A stretch of 64,000 bases of DNA from Lithospermum erythrorhizon. Taxonomy: Eukaryota > Streptophyta > Magnoliopsida > Boraginales > Boraginaceae. This document shows positions 36,469-48,793 of this stretch, in pieces. Numbering within the stretch: the first letter of the stretch is position 1; each line of letters starts with the position of its first letter. Where the stretch lies: positions 744,001 through 808,000 of the forward strand of contig JADFUC010001145.1 of assembly GCA_019722365.1 (NCBI GenBank). Reading direction: 5' to 3'. A program made the translations under genes and the position numbers. Below the pieces are notes generated by a model. That model searched no databases. It saw nothing but the letters and a program-made list of their open reading frames with translations, and was not told the DNA's origin.

Positions 36469-39057
36469 TTATTGCTGGGCACACTGGACGCGCTGAGCAC
36501 CTCCATGCATATCTTCGTCTTCATCGTATGCTTCTTGTTGGGCCTGCTGCTGTTTCCTACGCATTTCCTCCTCAATGTTAACATTGTGAAGAGTGGTTTC
36601 CTCACATTCGTCCAACTCCATGTCACTCATTTGCGATGCAGGCCTAGGTGGCAAGACTGTCTCAAGAGCTTTGCACTGCTCGGGAGTTAGGGACTCCGGG
36701 AAATTAACTGTAAAGTGGATGTACAATTTTCCCCTCATGAATGGCCTCTGGTACATTGGCATTCCTTCATCATTAATTGCTTTATATTGATCTGTATGAG
36801 CAATGATTACAATGTCATGCCATCACAATTACAGTATCTCATTAAAACATTAAACTTGGGCAACCATAGCAAGTTTTGGAGCTTACCTGGCTTGACAACT
36901 TCCCCAGACTGGGACTTAATAAGGAGCTGCCTGTTATCAAGGTGCGTCAGGACAAATTGGAAACCACAGAGGGCCTCAGTCAGACTCAAGGAGTGCTCAA
37001 CAAAAAGGTCATCACCCTTTCGCTTAAATTTTGGGTGCTCCTTTTGTTGCAACACAAAGACTATATCTCCAGTGACAGTATCAGGCTGCAAAAAATATCA
37101 ACATGTCAATTCTGAGAGTATATACCCATAGCCTATAATTAAAAGGAAAAATGTCAAGTGAGTAACTCACAGCCTCATCAGCCTCCCCAGGGAATGTTAT
37201 TTTTTGTGAATTCTGCATGCCCTTCTCCACATGGACCTCCAACACTTTCTTCTCCTGTGAGACCTTCTCACCCTTACACTGTGTGCAGCGGTCCTTGTCA
37301 TTAATGGTTTCACCAGTACCTTTACATTCATTACAAGGATGCTGCATTTGCTGGATCATAGATGGGCCAAGCTGTCTAATGGATACTTTCATACCCGATC
37401 CTTGGCAACCAGAACATGTCAAAGAAGCACCTGATTTAGAGCCCTTGCTGCAAGTAGTCAGATAGGATCATGTGAGGACAGCACTTTATACAAATTCTTC
37501 TTATGACTTCTCATCTCCACCCCTAAAGGGAGGGAACCAGTACATAGTGTAATATTTGCCTAGAAAATAGCGGATAGCCAGCAATTATGATATATAGCCC
37601 ACATAAACCCATGAACAATGCCACGAAATGACTACATATGAACTTTTGAGGGAACTAAGGCATCACTAAGTAATAAAGGATGTATAACATTAACATGTTC
37701 CATTGCCTCTTAAGAGGCTCCTGCCTAAGCAAGGTAGGGACCCCTGTAATAATAGAGAGACTATTTCCGAATTGACCCAAGAGTGAAGTAAGGCATCCCT
37801 CAGTAAAGGAAGTTTAAAAAGAACAAATAACGGCAACTGCAAAGATGAAACCACAACAGACCAAAATTCTATACTAAAGACCATCTATCAAGTTTTAATA
37901 TTATATCTGTTGCTACTGAGCCCATACTCCCACTAATAGCCCATACTAAATTCTATTTATCAGACCATCTATCAAGTTTTAATACTAGTAGAACACTACT
38001 AAGCTATTCTCAAATAGGATTCCCTATAGTGTGTCAATAACTTTATAGTGTACTGTGCAGCTGTCCTGTGTCATTGTTTTGTAAGCGCAACGTTGACCAT
38101 AGAACCAGAACTAGCTTACCCCTTGCACTTGGAGCAAAGCACATTGCGGGACAAGGAAAGCTTCTTGGATGTTCCATTGTAGAGATCTTCCAAAGAAACC
38201 TTGAGAGGATGAACAACATCCTCACCTCTTCTTTGCCTTCGACCTCTGCTGCTTCCACCTATTGCCATCAAAGGAAACCGACCCAATTATATATAAAAGA
38301 AATTCAGTAGCACAAAAAGATACCACAACATAAAGTGTTTCTAGAACACTTACCACCACCAAATGGGCTGCCACCAAAGAAAGACTGGAAGATGTCAAAT
38401 GGATCATGGCCCCCTGCACCCCCACCTCCCATTCCCTCCTTGAGAGCATCTTCACCATATTGGTCGTAGATTTCACGCTTCTCAGGGTCACTTAGAACTT
38501 CATAAGCATGGGAGATCTCCTTAAACTAATACAAATACAAAACAATTATCCATGTAGGACATTGCAACAAAAATAGAAGTTGAAAAAAATTCCATGTAAG
38601 GTATTCTGATAAGAGAGCATAATTCTGGTCAGGCTATTTTTTTTTTTTTTTGTATATGTTGTACTCCAGTATAATATTTGATGAAAAATATATCAAAAGG
38701 ATAGTATTTTTAACATAATTTTCTATTAGCATAATAATTTTGATTCAAAACAAAGTTATGTGGGTCAAGCAAGGCCACAAAGTTCAATTTTGGCAATTGA
38801 AAATTCAAACTAGACAACCTTTTTTGGTAAATACCATAAAGGCAGATTAGATCTAAATAAACAATTCAAAGTATAGAACTTTAGATCAAAACAAGCTCTT
38901 TTACCTTTTCTGGATCTCCACCTTTATCAGGATGGTTTTTTATGGCGGATTTACGATAAGCCTTCTTAATATCATCCTGTGATGAGTTCTTCTGCACTCC
39001 TAAAACATCATAGTACTTAGTGTCATTGCTGCTTCTCCGTGGCGCCCTTCCAAACAT
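36469..39057 (-). CDS. DnaJ/HSP40 type I (class A), farnesylated J3/ANJ1-like
   Basis: Six coding exons, 39057-38905, 38525-38354, 38258-38120, 37447-37171, 37085-36887 and 36791-36469, close to 420 aa, the length of Arabidopsis J3. The J domain spans about 13-75 with HPD at 42-44. A G/F region follows (GMGGGGAGG...FGGG, about 82-110). Four CxxCxGxG zinc repeats start at C150 (CSKCKGKG). The substrate-binding C-terminal domains and an acidic tail follow. The last four residues, CAQQ, are a CaaX farnesylation site known in this family. Role: Hsp70 co-chaperone in the cytosol and at membranes. The 5'UTR is split: a donor CTCAG|GTTATT at 39737/39736 and an acceptor TTCCAG|ATC at 39092/39091 bound an intron of 645 nt that contains a tandem repeat array. 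Confidence 0.96.
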
Positions 39058-39091
39058 CTTCTATCTCCCTCTAAATTCTCTCTAAAAAGAT

Positions 39092-39736
39092 CTGGAACAC
39101 GATTGAACGTGCAAGATGGATTAAATAAAAAAACCCAAATCGAAAAACTAATCAATCCATCAATTAATTGCTAAACTACACAAAAGGTCTGATTTTTTTA
39201 GCATAGAGGGAGACACAGATACAAAATCTATCAATCCATCAACCCATAGCTACATTACACAAAAAGGGTTGAGTTGCAGGCTGAAGGGCCTAGATCGAAA
39301 AAATAATCAATCCATAACTAAATTAAACGAAAGTTCTGATCTTTTTTTAGCAGAGGGAGAAAAGGACCAAAAAACTAATCAATTCATAGCTAAATTGTAT
39401 AAAAGATCAAATTTTGTTAGCAGACAAGAAGACCCAGATTGAAAAACTAATAAATTCATAGCTAAATTGCACAAAAGATCAAATTTTGTTAGCAGACAAG
39501 AAGACCCAGATTGAAAAACTAATCAATCCATAGCTAAATTACACAAAAAATCACTAATTTTTAGCAGAGAGGGAGACTTATATTGAAAAACCAATGAATC
39601 TATAGCTAAATTACACAAAAAGCTGTAATTTTATGAGCATAGAGATATACCCAGATGGAAAAATTAATGAATTGATCGATTGATACGTAGATAAAGTACA
39701 CAAATCAGTAATTTGTGAGCAGAGAAAGTGAATAAC
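39092..39736 (-). other. Intron in the DnaJ 5'UTR (predicted)
   Basis: A GT...AG pair with a good exon context lies upstream of the start codon. The sequence outside it (CT-rich, TCCAACCTCTACTCTCAG) looks like a plant leader. Introns in the 5'UTR of constitutively expressed plant genes often raise expression; whether this one does is not known. Confidence 0.6.
39127..39716. repeat. Tandem array, about 72-bp unit, roughly 7-8 copies
   Basis: The unit reads roughly CAGATTGAAAAACTAATCAA, then TCCATAGCTAAATTACACAA, then AAGATCAAATTTTTAGCAGA, then GAGGGAGAC. The two best copies start at 39436 and 39508 (72-bp period) and are nearly identical; outer copies are increasingly diverged. The array fills almost the whole predicted 5'UTR intron of the DnaJ gene. 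Confidence 0.85.
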
Positions 39737-39834
39737 CTGAGAGTAGAGGTTGGATCAAAATGGAGTAAAGAAGAGAGTTTGGTGTTGGAAGAGAGAGGTC
39801 AAGTATGACTCTGTACAATGCTTTTATTTTGGTT

Positions 39835-40272
39835 TGGATTGGACTTTTCAATGCTCGATATTCGGTACGGTTCCAATACTATCGGTTTCAACCGGTTTCG
39901 GTTCGGTTTCAGTTTTGATGCATTTTTTGAGACTAACGTCTTGAATTCAAAATTAAGTTTTAAGACTATATCTAATTCATGTAATTTCAATGAACTCTTT
40001 TTAAGATTAATTATACAATCTACGTGCACATTCAATACTCAATATCACTATTTTTAAAATGTACACATGAAAATACTACAAGATCTTGAAAAGGATAATA
40101 AATAAAAATTGAGAAATCTATATAAAATTTAGAAATCGGTTCAGTTCGGTTATTTCAAAGGTCGAACCTAAATTAGTTCGGTTCTCTCCCTTGTGAGAAC
40201 CTAAATCAGTTCGATTCCAAAATTTCGGTTATTTTTCGGTTCGGTTCGGTCGGATTTTGTGCACACCCCTAA
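39835..40272. mobile_element. Possible hAT-like MITE fragment
   Basis: The region is dense in CGGTTCGGTT-type motifs at both ends (39870-39920 and 40135-40250) and ends GTGCACACCCCTAA, a common terminal form of plant hAT-type miniature elements. The matching left terminus was not found, so it is incomplete. A B-box-like CATGTTCGAGATT follows at about 40320. Confidence 0.35.
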
Positions 40273-40525
40273 TTGGATATCTGAGGTGGAGTAGTTGGTA
40301 CTTATTATGTTGTTAACGAGTCATGTTCGAGATTTTCAAGCACAATCATGATCGGATAGATATATTATTGATTAATATAATTATCTTAGTGTAACGAGTA
40401 TGAAGCAATATAATTTGTTGAAAAACAATTTGGATGTCAATCGAGCGGTTGGAGGATTTTTCATCAAAATATAGAGTTGATAACATGTTATGTGTATTGT
40501 GCTGTCAATGAGTCGGTTTTTAACG

Positions 40526-41269
40526 TACAGTAAAAATTCTATAAATTAATAGCGTTGGAACAAGTAAAAAATTTATTAATTTAGAGAGTTATTAATTTAT
40601 CGATAAATTAATAATTTATTAATTTAAAGAGTTTTTTAACAACATGAAGACATGTACATTTAATGGTTTTTAAAATTTATTGAGATGGATCCAAAAGATG
40701 TAGAATCATACAAAAGATATCGGAAGATAGTAGAAATACAAGAAGATAATAAGAAAATAGTATTAATTATTTCCATATTAGTTATAGTAATTACTTGACC
40801 TTTAAATTTAACATTATTATCGCTTAAAAGCGTTTGGCATTATACTATAAATATAAATCTTGAAGATGATCACGGTAGCTTTGGAACATATTATGTGGAA
40901 GTAAGCACTGGTATCTAAAAGCTGCTTTAAAAGCTTTATGTTCTGATTCGAAAGGCACAACCACCAACTATTGGATGCTACAAGAGAAAAATTAGATATG
41001 AATTCCAACAAGATTTGAACTTTAAAAGAAAACAAACAACTATAGAGTCATATTTTTATTAAGTTGTAAATTCAGCTTTTCAATTTCTAAAAATTATTAA
41101 TTTATGATTTTCTTGGGACTATATTTCAAAATGATTTCGAAAAATTATTATCTTATTATTTTATAGATTTTGTAATTTTATTAAGCGGCCCAGAAGGGAC
41201 ACTGAAATTTTATTATTTTTTAGAGAGTTTATTAATTATCGAATATTAATTTATAGAGTTTTTACTGTA
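40526..41269. mobile_element. Non-autonomous DNA element with 26-nt TIRs (744 bp)
   Basis: Left end 40526-40551 (TACAGTAAAAATTCTATAAA...) and right end 41244-41269 are inverted complements with one mismatch in 26 nt. Subterminal text (ATTAATTTAKAGAGTT, near 40575 and 41220) is also shared. A perfect 26-bp palindrome, centred on TTTATCGATAAA, lies at 40589-40614. No transposase was found inside; the internal open frame at 40817-41035 shows no domain. Flanks do not show an obvious 8-9 bp target duplication. ACAGTAAAAACTCTATAAAT termini recur in many plant genomes, but I cannot assign the superfamily with certainty. Confidence 0.75.
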
Positions 41270-41927
41270 TATTGATTAATCGCTTTATTCCATTGTACTG
41301 GGTATCAAGGGATATATTATTTACTAACCCGGCTTGTTTTTGTTCAAGGAGCAATCAATTGTTTCTTGTATTTGTTCCTGCTTAACTCTCTTGATTAGGA
41401 CAGCAATGTTATACTCCGTATGAGAAATTGGGCACTTTTCCCATTAGGCTTTATGTAAATTGCTTAGCATCTTCTTTTGTATTGCTGACTTAATGTATAT
41501 TTTTTTTGCTATGCATTCTCTGGATTGCCTTAAGTTTGGTGCTATAGCCTCTGAGAATTTTGAAATGGTACGAATGAAATACAAGCAATGCTCAGAATTT
41601 GATATCAATATATTGCTCATGGCACCAAGAACTTGATATGGTCTTCTATTAAGCAAATAGACGTCGAGGCCTCATGGCAGAAGTTATATTTGAGGAAGCT
41701 TAATCTAAAGTTAACCAGGAAAGAAAGTAGTAAATGGTATCTGACTATCTTCTCCTCACATTCCCTTTGTTCACATCGGGTTCCATATGATCGAATAAAC
41801 AGAATGTAAATTTCAAACCAAATTTAAAGAGATGGTACCAATGGAATAAAAATTCTACACACACAGTATTACAAGAGACTATTTCTCCACCCAAATCGAT
41901 GAGTAGTAGAACAGTCCCACTCAATGG
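41270..41927. other. Intergenic region, VPS60 3' flank
   Basis: AT-rich sequence; the open frame at 41444-41656 (minus) has no domain. It includes the likely 3'UTR of VPS60. Confidence 0.4.
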
Positions 41928-44900
41928 CTAGTCATGCAGTGACATGCGAGAAACAGCAGGAAGACCTACTTCGTCCTCAGCCTGTAAACACAGAGGAGAT
42001 GAAGAACGACACTATTAAGAGATGAATAAGTAAAAGAACCAGAGGACATTAAGAAATATGATAGCTTAACACAGATGTTCATCACTAAACCAGACAAAAC
42101 TGGACAACTCATAGTATATAATCAACCACTTTAGCTGACAAGAAAGGGGGAAATTGAAAAGTATCTTCACTATATGAACATACCTTGGTGTTCACTCTGC
42201 CAACTGGCGTGGATCTATTCCGTGTTGGAGTTGACGGAAAACTGTGCCCCACCTCTAAATTAGGTTCTTTATCAGGTTGAAGATATGATGGTACCCCTTC
42301 CCCTTCAATTTCTAGACTCATATCCGCCTCTAACGCATCAAGCTCTGATTACACGGGTCAAAGAGATCAAGTACTGTTGAAGCATAACAAATTTCCAGCC
42401 AGAACTTTTTTTGAAATACTACTACCATAAGCTATAATTTTCTTGAGAATTTTTCAATCAAGAGACTTACCACCCGTAAGTTCTTCTTCATCAACGTCAT
42501 CAGGCACGTTGTAGCCTCTTCCAAGAGAATCTTGTATCTCACTACTCACATCCATTACATCCGTCATCTCATCTTGCAAATTCTACACGAGCATAAAGTA
42601 AAAACTCAACTTTTACATGAGAGATAATAGTAATATGTAGGAGTAAAAAAAGAAATACAAACATCTACGTCCTGAATGTTCACAGCCTTCATCATTCCTT
42701 TCAACTCCTTGTTCGCTGTCTTCAAAGCTGACACCTAAAAAGAAATAAAATTGTTATTGGGATCTTTATTTTGAATAACTTTGAATTAATTTTTCAAGTT
42801 CTTTGCATAAAATAAAACTTTCATGAACAAAACTCTTCAAGCATGAAAATTGTGATTGGGAGTATTGTGTAATGATTTACTTTCAGTTATTATTAGTCTC
42901 ATACTATATAGTACAAGTTATGTATTACATCTCTATCACAGATAATTACAAAGATTAATATAGAGAGTGTTAATTATCTTTATCTCTATTTTAACATAAA
43001 GTTACTAGTCCTACACTGCTACCAGGTTGTTATCCTACCTCTACGGAGGTAGGCAGCAGGTTCCTATCAGACTACCGGATACGCTCCTCCCAACAACCTT
43101 CGAACTCTGCCCCAAGGATCGCCAACAGGGAAAAATATATTCAGCATGTAATTCTATTTCATACCTAGAGTACGATGCTTACACATAGTAAAATAGTTTC
43201 AAGGGATGACCATATAATTCGTAATCACAACAAAAGTAGAAGTCCACAACATAGCATCCTAATTAAATTATGAGTCTTTGAACTCTGATATTGGTTTTGT
43301 AATTCATAATCACAACAAAAGTAGAAGTTCACAACATAGCATCCTAATTAAATTATGGAGAATTACAAACACCTAGCATGATAAGGTACAAAAGAAAGGC
43401 AAATAGAAATTAATATCTCCTCAAACATACTGTTTGTTGCGCATCTTTAATTCCTTCCGCAGCCAATGATACTTGGTCTAAGTTCAAAGTTTGATTGTAG
43501 AGCATGGCACGTTGGGCTTCGTACCTGTCCATGAGGATCATTTAAAGATCACTTTCAGATAGCACTGCTGCAAAATTCTAGGTTCTTAACTTCTTACTTG
43601 CACTGATTAATATCAATGGAGCATTCTTTTATAAAATTAGACTTAACAGCATACATAACATTTTGGAGATGGGAAGTTAAACACAAAGGGGGTTTCTTAA
43701 ATTCACACTCCTCGGATAATGTAAATCCAATGTTTGGACAACCTCCACAGTTTCACAATGATATATTCCAAAATACAAATTTACTCTGCGATGTCAGCCT
43801 TAAGAGTCAAGTCCTAAGTGACAAAACAACTTCAATATCATGCCATCGGTTCAAATAGTGAAAAGGAACATATATCAAAATCTAACATATCTAAAGTTTT
43901 TTCCATTGTTCTTGGTAAAATTACTCAATTATAAAACAGAAGCTTTCAATTAAAGCAACTTTATGAAAAAACAAGAAAGGAAACACCAAATGTAATATAT
44001 TTACTACTGTCAACTCACATTTTTTTTTGTGTAAGAACCCTGACTGCTCGACCTTTGACAACCTCTTGAGCTGGACCTGGCCGAGTTTTCTTAATCTGTT
44101 CCTTATACTTAGTGAGTTCAACATCAAGCTTCTTGATCTTCTCATCCACAGTCTCTCCTCTTTTATTGATCTATAATGGATAGATACAAAAATTAGAACA
44201 CATAGACTAATTAAAAATTAAATTGTTAGCTGCATTTCATTGGTAAAAGAGAAAGTCTAGTTTGATTTTCAATGGTAAAAAAGTAACAACCTTTGCAGGC
44301 AGTCTTAACTCTTAATTGACATACATAACTTACATTCGAGTCAAACTTATCACACCAATAGCGAAGTATGTTGAAAATACTAAATATTGATATATTTTTC
44401 ACTAAATACTACACACCATATATAAAATAATTGAGTTCAAAATTTAAAAAGTTAACCATCAAAATCAAAAACTAGATAACCTTTTTAAGATGGAAGGAGT
44501 ATGTCAATTTATCAGTACTGCTAACTCATCCAATCATACCATCTACTATAACTAAGTATAACTTCCACAAAATTCTAAAAGATCCAATTTTCTAACATGA
44601 ATATCAGAAACAGGGTCAAATGATACACAAAATGAGCATCTGATTAGACCTATGAGCAAACTAATTATAGTGTAACTTTCAAAAAAACCTAAAAGATCAA
44701 AGCTTTACCTAATATCCTTAAGGTGGCAACTCGAATTTCTTACATATATAACAAGAATATGGTCAAACGATACACAAAGTGAGCATCTGATGAAACACAT
44801 CAGCAAACTAATTATCTTTCATAACCATCAAAATTCCAATTATATACTCAAAACCATTAATTGCAACAATGACAAATTACACAAAAGGGTAAACAGAAAT

Positions 44901-45049
44901 CATGAATTCAAAACTGCCAACTTTTAATTTCAGCATAAATTGTCAAAAAATTATCCATATAAGTGAAAAAGTATATATACCCTATCTGTGGTTTCTTGAA
45001 TTGAAGGAGGAGGGTCTTTGTTCTTCTTAAAACCAAATATTCGCTTCAT
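41928..45049 (-). CDS. VPS60: ESCRT-III-associated VPS60/CHMP5 protein
   Basis: Seven exons, 45049-44981, 44170-44019, 43524-43431, 42734-42663, 42582-42471, 42344-42184 and 41981-41928, close to 237 aa. Seen: MKRIFGFKKNKDPPPS at the start, then the basic Snf7 core (DEKIKKLDVELTKYKEQIKK, then TRPGPAQEVVKGRAVRVL), then the helix LQDEMTDVMDVSSEIQDSL and the acidic hinge VPDDVDEEELTGELDALEAD. The PPPS and GPAQ features fit VPS60/CHMP5 rather than SNF7, VPS2 or VPS20. Known role: an ESCRT-III-related protein that binds LIP5/VTA1 and stimulates the SKD1/VPS4 ATPase in multivesicular-body sorting. The C-terminal tail (about 190-237, Ser/Thr/Pro-rich) is poorly conserved in the family. All introns are GT-AG; intron 3 carries a repeat pair. 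Confidence 0.95.
43215..43357. repeat. 58-bp direct repeat pair in VPS60 intron 3
   Basis: 43215-43272 and 43300-43357 share AATCACAACAAAAGTAGAAG and CACAACATAGCATCCTAATT with two or three mismatches; the offset is 85 bp. Upstream, at 43020-43110, CTACCTCTACGGAGGTAGGC resembles a widespread plant SINE motif. Confidence 0.85.
44510..44830. repeat. Diverged tandem repeat, about 150 bp, in VPS60 intron 1
   Basis: GGTCAAAYGATACACAAARTGAGC followed by ATCTGAT and GCAAACTAATTAT occurs at 44612-44675 and 44761-44815, with weaker similarity further upstream. It is diverged and without coding content. Confidence 0.65.
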
Positions 45050-46279
45050 CTTCCTTAATCTCTGCAAAAGTAACGAATTATCAACCAAAATTTTCACCTA
45101 TATCAATCAGTAGAGTCAAGAAGAGCTCAAGGGAGAAAGTATGAGGGGTGGAAATATAATTAAATTTAACTTTTGTGCTTTATTTCAAATTTTAAATTTT
45201 TCCCGCTCTCACTTTTATCTCTTTAATTAGATGGGGCCTTCAGTCCCATATGAATTGCAAGCCGTTTGTGATTTATACTTGAAACTCAATTAATAATACT
45301 CCACACTAGTTAGTTATCATGCACAATCCGGAAATTTATTTTATTTAGTTGGTGCTCATTCAATAAAAAAAATTGACGACACATCATTAAGACATTAAGT
45401 TATATTTAATTTTAAAATATAATATATACTCAAGTGACAACTGAGAAATAAGGTCCCAGAGGCATGGAAAGCGGTAGTCTGATAATATTCGAAAAATTTA
45501 ATTTTATTAAGTATTTTCCCAAAAACTATAGTTATCTTAAAAATTATGTGATTTGCATTTTCCCTAAATTTTTATATTTTTTCTTATAAGTATGGTATAA
45601 AGTAATTCATGAAATAAATATGGGTGAGATCTGTTGCTATAAAAAAATATGTAAATATAAACTAATTTCAATAATATGATCCAAATATATATTTCAAAAT
45701 AGTCACGTCACAATATTTTATAATTCTCAATAAAATATTACACTCTGACCACCAACACTCAAAAGCTAATCTTTTAACAGATATTTCATGCATCATAGGC
45801 CAATCATGACGAGTGGGGTGTCCAATTGACAACAGCACTAGCATCCGAACATGGCCTCGAATAACACTACTTTAATGACACATAGGAGTGTAGATTCGAG
45901 GTGTCAATTACTAATTCACATCAGCTTTCGACATATATCATAGTATTTTTCATTTATCTTTATTTATTTCATATATATAATTATTAAATTTAATGATAAA
46001 TAATATTATAATTTTTTTTTAAATGTATTTTTAATATTTTAAAAATATTTTAATAATATTTTTTATTTAAATATATATTTTGAAATATATTTTTAATAAA
46101 ATATATATATATTTTTTAATTTCAAAATCCATATTTTAATACAATAAATAATATTATAATTTTAAAAAATAACAACGATATTATTAAATCGCTCCGAACT
46201 TGATGCATACGTAATAAGCAAACAAACATAAATTATTTGATATCTGATAAAATATAATAGCTTGAGATTTTTAAAATCT
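45050..46279. other. Intergenic region, no gene seen
   Basis: The VPS60 5' flank followed by very AT-rich sequence. ATAAATAATATTATAATTTT occurs twice (about 45994 and 46143), bracketing an A/T-only stretch. No open frame of note. Confidence 0.45.
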
Positions 46280-48725
46280 ATAGAGAGTTCAAATTTATTC
46301 GGATATGGTCGATGAGATCCTCGCATAGATGTCAGCTTGTTTGCCCAGCGTTAATACGCCTTTGAGTGAAGTAGTTGTCGTATGATAAAACTACGATTAA
46401 GTAGAAGCAATGGCGCTTACCGTTCAAATCTTCGTCTAAACTACGTTTCGGTGTAATTGCGTGGATCGTCGAAATAATTAGGCCATGAGCCTCGATGAGG
46501 CGGTACATGATCCACCTTATAGATTTTCTTTTATTTGATCGGTGTTTCGTCTTTTTAGACTCTTGAGAATTTCTTTGTTGCTGTTAAGTATAAACCTTTA
46601 GCTCCCTTTATTGTTGTAACTCTTCGAGACTAAAAGATGGTTCGGGTACATCCATTGGGTGATACGAAGAAGAAGATTTGAGCTAAGTTTTGAGTGGTAT
46701 TCAAATTATGTGGACTACTTTATTTATAATGAATGATCGTCGGACTTCAACAAGTTCAATTAATTAGATTGAATCTGAAGATAAAATATTGAAGAATGTG
46801 AAGTATATTATGACTAATCGCGTCGTATCGGAGCTATGACTAATCGCGTCGTATCGGGTATGACTAATGCTGCTTCGTGTCGGAGCTAATTGGATTCGTT
46901 TGGATTAGATTTGGAATTTTGTGTGTGATTTATTGAGTAGTCGTATGGGTATAAACGTCAACTTTATTCAAGCGGATACATTGAAATAAACATACATTTC
47001 CACGTCCACAAATTATTGAGGAAAAGAATACAACTAGAAAATAAAACACGCAACTTCGAAAATAAACGCCTTCATGACTAGTTTGGGAACAAGCTGGCAA
47101 TGACATATTATAAAGTCGTTTCATCTACGCCATCGCGTTCTTAACGTTTCTTGATGTCATTAACATCTCGACTTAACTTAACACGTGCGTGCCTCAGCGT
47201 AAGCATGGCGATAGTAACTCTTTGGATTGTTCTGGAGTTTTCTGGCGAGAGGTTAAATTAGTTAACTCTTGCATTAAGGGTTTCTTTTGGCTTTTCTAGC
47301 GACCGATGATTTGCTCGATGAAGCTACAGTTTTCTTAACTGTTGCGTCCTACCTTACAGGCGTACAAAGGAAGGAATTGAAATTCATCATCATCGCCCAC
47401 TTTTCCTCTTCGATCCATTTACTTTTCGGATGCATTTGTTGTTCTGGCATCGAATACCTAGTTTAGTTCTGAACCCGACTTATTCTTGACAGAAATATAA
47501 GCGGCACTACCTTCGGACTCTTCTTCTGGCTACAAACTCTTGGATATGTAGTCGTCGTCGGACTGACATTATGCTTACCGGCCTTATGCGATGATACCTG
47601 CTTGACCTGAAATGAATAGTTTTTTTATTAATTTGGCCGAAGTGACTCTTTGCGTTATGCGAGGTCCGTCTTTTACCATCTTCATGGATTATCCGCCGGG
47701 TACTCACGAAGCTTTGCCTTGATGTATCACACTTTGATTTGTCCCCAATTATTATCATTACTAACATAGAAATAACCATTTATGACATTTTGTTCTCTCG
47801 GTGCTCGAGGGGTCGTAAATTGATTTCTTGTTGCTTGATGATTAGGTTGGAGGTAAAACTATGAAGTATCTCATCGACATTTCGAGATATTTGTGACAAA
47901 AAGTGCAAGGATGTCGGTAGATCACTACTAAAGCGTGGTGTGTTTGTCTCGAGGAATTGGTTCGATAGTTGGGCGGTTCATTTGGCAGGAGGAACATCTT
48001 TCTGGAGATAAGGTGGATAACCACGCGGCGCGTAGGGATGATTATACGGGTAGTGCGTGCCAAAATTTGGTGGCATCGTATATTGCGACCCCGAAATTAG
48101 GTTGCGTCCCGTGTTTTGAGATTTTGGGCATTGCATATTTGGATTTGGAGTCATGGGATCGATGGTTGGTTAGAAAAGTTATAATTTAAAAAAACCTATA
48201 GTTTTGTGGAAGGATCCATGGAGTTTGCTTGAAAATGCCCAAGAAAAAGTGATTAAGCGAAGAATAAAAAAGGTGTAAAAAAACTTGATTTTTTGTGTCG
48301 AAATAATCTGGCTTGCAGGCTTTATTTATAAATTTCGAAAAATAAAAATAGTGGTCTAATTTTTTTTACTTGAATTATTATTGCAAAAAACAAAATAAAA
48401 ATAAGGTGGAAAAAGCCGTCGGCCTGCCATGGCATTAGGCTGCCAGTACTGACCAGCTACCGGCCCCGGGCAGTGGCGAGGCGGCGAATGGTCAATTTTT
48501 ATTTATTTTCTTTTCTTTTATTTCGCGTAGGGCACGCATTTGGAGTGCCGAAATTTTTGAGTCGGATCGAAATTTGATCGGCCGCGAGAGTGTTAAATTT
48601 GACATTTAATTGATCATTTGCTGTGTGAAATGATCCTCTTACATTCTATTTAAATGATCATAGCATGCGTAGTCTTTAGAACAACTACAGCATCGGCTCC
48701 ACCAACGGCTCTTTTAGGGATTGGA
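46280..48725 (-). mobile_element. Decayed PIF/Harbinger transposon (ORF1 and transposase relics)
   Basis: Read on the minus strand, the order is that of a plant PIF/Harbinger element. Near 48690-48725 is a terminus-like GAGCCGTTGGTGGAGCCGAT, with GCTGTAGTTGTTCTAA after it. At 48219 ATGGATCCTTCC (MDPS) opens an ORF1-like frame, followed by FGTHYPYNHPYAPRGYPPY at about 48020-48075, typical of the Pro/Asn/Tyr-rich start of Myb/trihelix ORF1 proteins. KSHFGQINKK near 47640 resembles the KTRWxxINKK part of its Myb-like domain. The transposase relic includes NYFDDPRNYTET, a stop, then FRRRFE (46420-46479) and DNYFTQRR (46356-46380). Stops and frameshifts are frequent and most of the DDE domain is missing. 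The partner terminus was not found, so the left limit is approximate. Confidence 0.6.
46809..46886. repeat. 26-bp tandem repeat, three copies
   Basis: TATGACTAATCGCGTCGTAT starts at 46809 and 46835, with a diverged third copy (TATGACTAATGCTGCTTCGT) at 46859. It lies within the Harbinger relic, between the ORF1 and transposase remnants. Confidence 0.85.
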
Positions 48726-48730
48726 AATTG

Positions 48731-48744
48731 TATATATATATATA

Positions 48745-48789
<45 letters not shown>
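48731..48789. repeat. (AT)n microsatellite
   Basis: A nearly pure TA dinucleotide run broken by one GC, at the outer edge of the Harbinger-like terminus. Confidence 0.97.

Positions 48790-48793
<4 letters not shown>

Noticed and set aside
44480..44510. Stowaway-like TACTCCTTCC terminus (also near 62580)
   Set aside because: Only one end was visible in each case and no matching inverted terminus lay 150-350 bp away.
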